A stretch of 13,880 bases of DNA. Source: Defluviitaleaceae bacterium. GTDB taxonomy: Bacteria > Bacillota > Clostridia > Lachnospirales > WRAX01. Every line of letters starts with the position of its first letter. Position 1 is the stretch's first letter. Both the position numbers and the translations under genes were made by a program. Positions 12,454-13,880 of the stretch are shown piece by piece. The notes below the pieces were generated by a model. It ran no database searches, was not told the origin of the DNA, and worked only from the letters and a program-made list of their open reading frames with translations. The DNA is taken from the NCBI GenBank assembly GCA_009784355.1, contig WRBU01000006.1:1-13880 (forward strand), written 5' to 3'.

Positions 12454-13880
12454 TTTTTACCGCAAGCACAACCGAAATTTTACAAATTGCAAATGGCAAC
12501 TACGCCGACCCTCACCGCATTTTGGGGATGCATGTTGTAGGCGGCAATGTTTTTGTGCGTGCCTTTGTACCAAATGCCGAAAACATCACGGTTATAGACC
12601 CATCAACCAACGATAGCTGGACATTAAAACGCATCCACAATTGCGGCTTTTTTGAAGGGCAAATTTTGGGGCGTAATAAATGGTTTTTGTACCAACTCAT
12701 CATTGGCTACGGCAATGGCAATGTTCAGCAAACCCACGACCCATACAGCTTTGACCCTGTTTTAACTCAATATGACATGCATCTTTTTGCAAATGGCACA
12801 CATTACAAAATAGCAGACAAGCTGGGCGCAAACTTCATAGCCATAAATGGTGTGCAAGGCGTTAATTTTGCAGTTTGGGCACCAAATGCCTCTCGGGTTA
12901 GTGTTATTGGTTCTTTTAACAATTACGACGGCCGCAGGCATCCAATGCGCCTGCGCCAACAAGGCGGTATTTGGGAGCTATTCATCCCAAACATTGCCCA
13001 ATACGACGCATATAAATTTGAAATTAAAACCCAAAGCGGCGAAATTTTGCAAAAATCCGACCCTTTTGCGAAATTCAACCAACTGCGCCCATCCACAAAT
13101 TCTCTTGTTTACAATATTGACGGCTTTGAATGGGACGACAATAGCCATCGCAAGAGCAAGCATTACTCACCCGCAAACGCACCGATAAACATTTATGAAG
13201 TCAATCTAGGCTCATGGAAAAAACCCGAGGGCGGCGGTAAAGATGATTTTCTCACTTATAAAGAGCTTGCCCACCAGCTTGTAGAATATGTGCTAAAAAT
13301 GGGATACACACACATAGAGCTAATGCCCATAACCGAATACCCCTACGACCCAAGCTGGGGCTACCAAGTAACGGGATACTACGCCCCAACAAGCCGCTTT
13401 GGTAATCCTAATGAATTTAAATATTTTGTCAACCACTGCCACAAAAATAACATTGGTGTAATACTAGACTGGGTTCCCGCCCATTTCCCAAAAGATGCCC
13501 ATGGTCTTGCTCGTTTTGACGGCACCGCCCTTTTTGAACACGCCGACCCCCGCCAAAGCGAACATCCCGACTGGGGAACTCTCATCTTCAATTACGGACG
13601 AAAAGAAGTGTCGAATTTCCTAATAGCAAATGCCTTATTTTGGCTGGAAGAATACCGTATTGACGGGCTTCGTGTGGATGCAGTGGCTTCCATGCTCTAT
13701 TTAAATTACTCCAAAGAAGACGGTGATAACTGGATTGCCAATGAATACGGCGGTAACGTAAATCTCGACGCTTTGGAATTTATTAAACATCTAAACTCCA
13801 TAATAGCCGAAAAACACCCGCATGTCCTAATGATTGCAGAAGAATCCACCACCTTCCCAAATGTTACAAAGCCCGTTGCA
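12450..13880 (+). CDS. glgB: 1,4-alpha-glucan branching enzyme GlgB, C-terminus cut by window edge
   Basis: GlgB makes alpha-1,6 branches in glycogen. I translated 477 codons with no stop. The N-terminal part has a branching-enzyme N1-like domain (GNYADPHRILGMH near 16-28), then a CBM48 domain (GVNFAVWAPNASRVSVIGSFNNYD, about 137-160), then the GH13 barrel: INIYEVNLGSWKKP (246-259), YTHIELMPITEYPYDPSWGYQVTGYYAP (286-313), region I VILDWVPAHF (337-346), region II GLRVDAVASMLY (406-417) with nucleophile Asp410, and MIAEEST (461-467) with acid/base Glu464. Branching enzymes are about 620-730 residues, so at least 150 are missing past 13880. ATG at 12450 overlaps the lysC stop (ATGA) with GGGGTG close upstream, so translation is coupled to lysC. 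No glgC/A/P gene is visible, but the window ends inside this gene. Confidence 0.95.
   Translation, partial: MIFTASTTEILQIANGNYADPHRILGMHVVGGNVFVRAFVPNAENITVIDPSTNDSWTLKRIHNCGFFEGQILGRNKWFLYQLIIGYGNGNVQQTHDPYSFDPVLTQYDMHLFANGTHYKIADKLGANFIAINGVQGVNFAVWAPNASRVSVIGSFNNYDGRRHPMRLRQQGGIWELFIPNIAQYDAYKFEIKTQSGEILQKSDPFAKFNQLRPSTNSLVYNIDGFEWDDNSHRKSKHYSPANAPINIYEVNLGSWKKPEGGGKDDFLTYKELAHQLVEYVLKMGYTHIELMPITEYPYDPSWGYQVTGYYAPTSRFGNPNEFKYFVNHCHKNNIGVILDWVPAHFPKDAHGLARFDGTALFEHADPRQSEHPDWGTLIFNYGRKEVSNFLIANALFWLEEYRIDGLRVDAVASMLYLNYSKEDGDNWIANEYGGNVNLDALEFIKHLNSIIAEKHPHVLMIAEESTTFPNVTKPVA

Noticed and set aside
12762..13591. Minus-strand ORFs inside glgB
   Set aside because: Antisense to well-conserved CBM48 and GH13 motifs; no ribosome sites.
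1..13880. CRISPR array, insertion sequence, prophage or restriction genes
   Set aside because: No direct repeats with regular spacers, no transposase, integrase or phage gene, and almost all the DNA is explained by housekeeping genes.

Overview
The window looks like a chromosomal segment of a flagellated Gram-positive bacterium of the class Clostridia, plausibly Lachnospiraceae-like. The reasons are the flgB-flgC-fliE-fliF-fliG-fliH-fliI order, strong GGAGG-type ribosome sites, SigA-like promoters with 16-18 bp spacers, and a YesN-type AraC response regulator. The species cannot be named from the sequence alone.

Layout. Positions 1-6033 (minus strand) carry the start of a flagellar basal-body operon, read from flgB at 6033 to fliI, whose C-terminal end is cut off by the window edge. 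A clean TTTACA-17-TATAAT promoter lies in front of flgB. These genes build the rod (FlgB, FlgC, FliE), the MS ring (FliF), the rotor switch (FliG) and the export ATPase with its regulator (FliI, FliH). Positions 6167-9082 (minus) hold a compact purine cluster, purM-purN-purD, with overlapping ends and its own TTGACA-17-TAAAAT promoter; purH is not between purN and purD. Positions 9197-10801 (minus) encode an orphan REC/AraC-type response regulator. On the plus strand lysC (11239-12453) overlaps glgB by 4 bp; glgB runs off the right edge.

The 437-bp gap between the response regulator and lysC (10802-11238) is the most interesting part. It holds about seven perfect or near-perfect hairpins, three promoters sharing GTGATAYAATC, a small minus-strand ORF of 50-57 codons whose C-terminal half starts with the STYE motif of TxpA/BsrG-type membrane toxins, and a converging plus-strand promoter that would make an RNA antisense to its 3' end. 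I read it as a candidate type I toxin-antitoxin locus with an unusual hairpin-encoded N-terminal block and no ATG at the usual start. That reading is an inference from layout and motif, not proven.

Other notable points are a probable internal translation start in lysC that would give a separate regulatory subunit, a 61-bp inverted repeat between fliE and fliF, and a CodY-like box upstream of the flagellar promoter. No tRNA, rRNA, insertion sequence, transposase gene or CRISPR array was seen.
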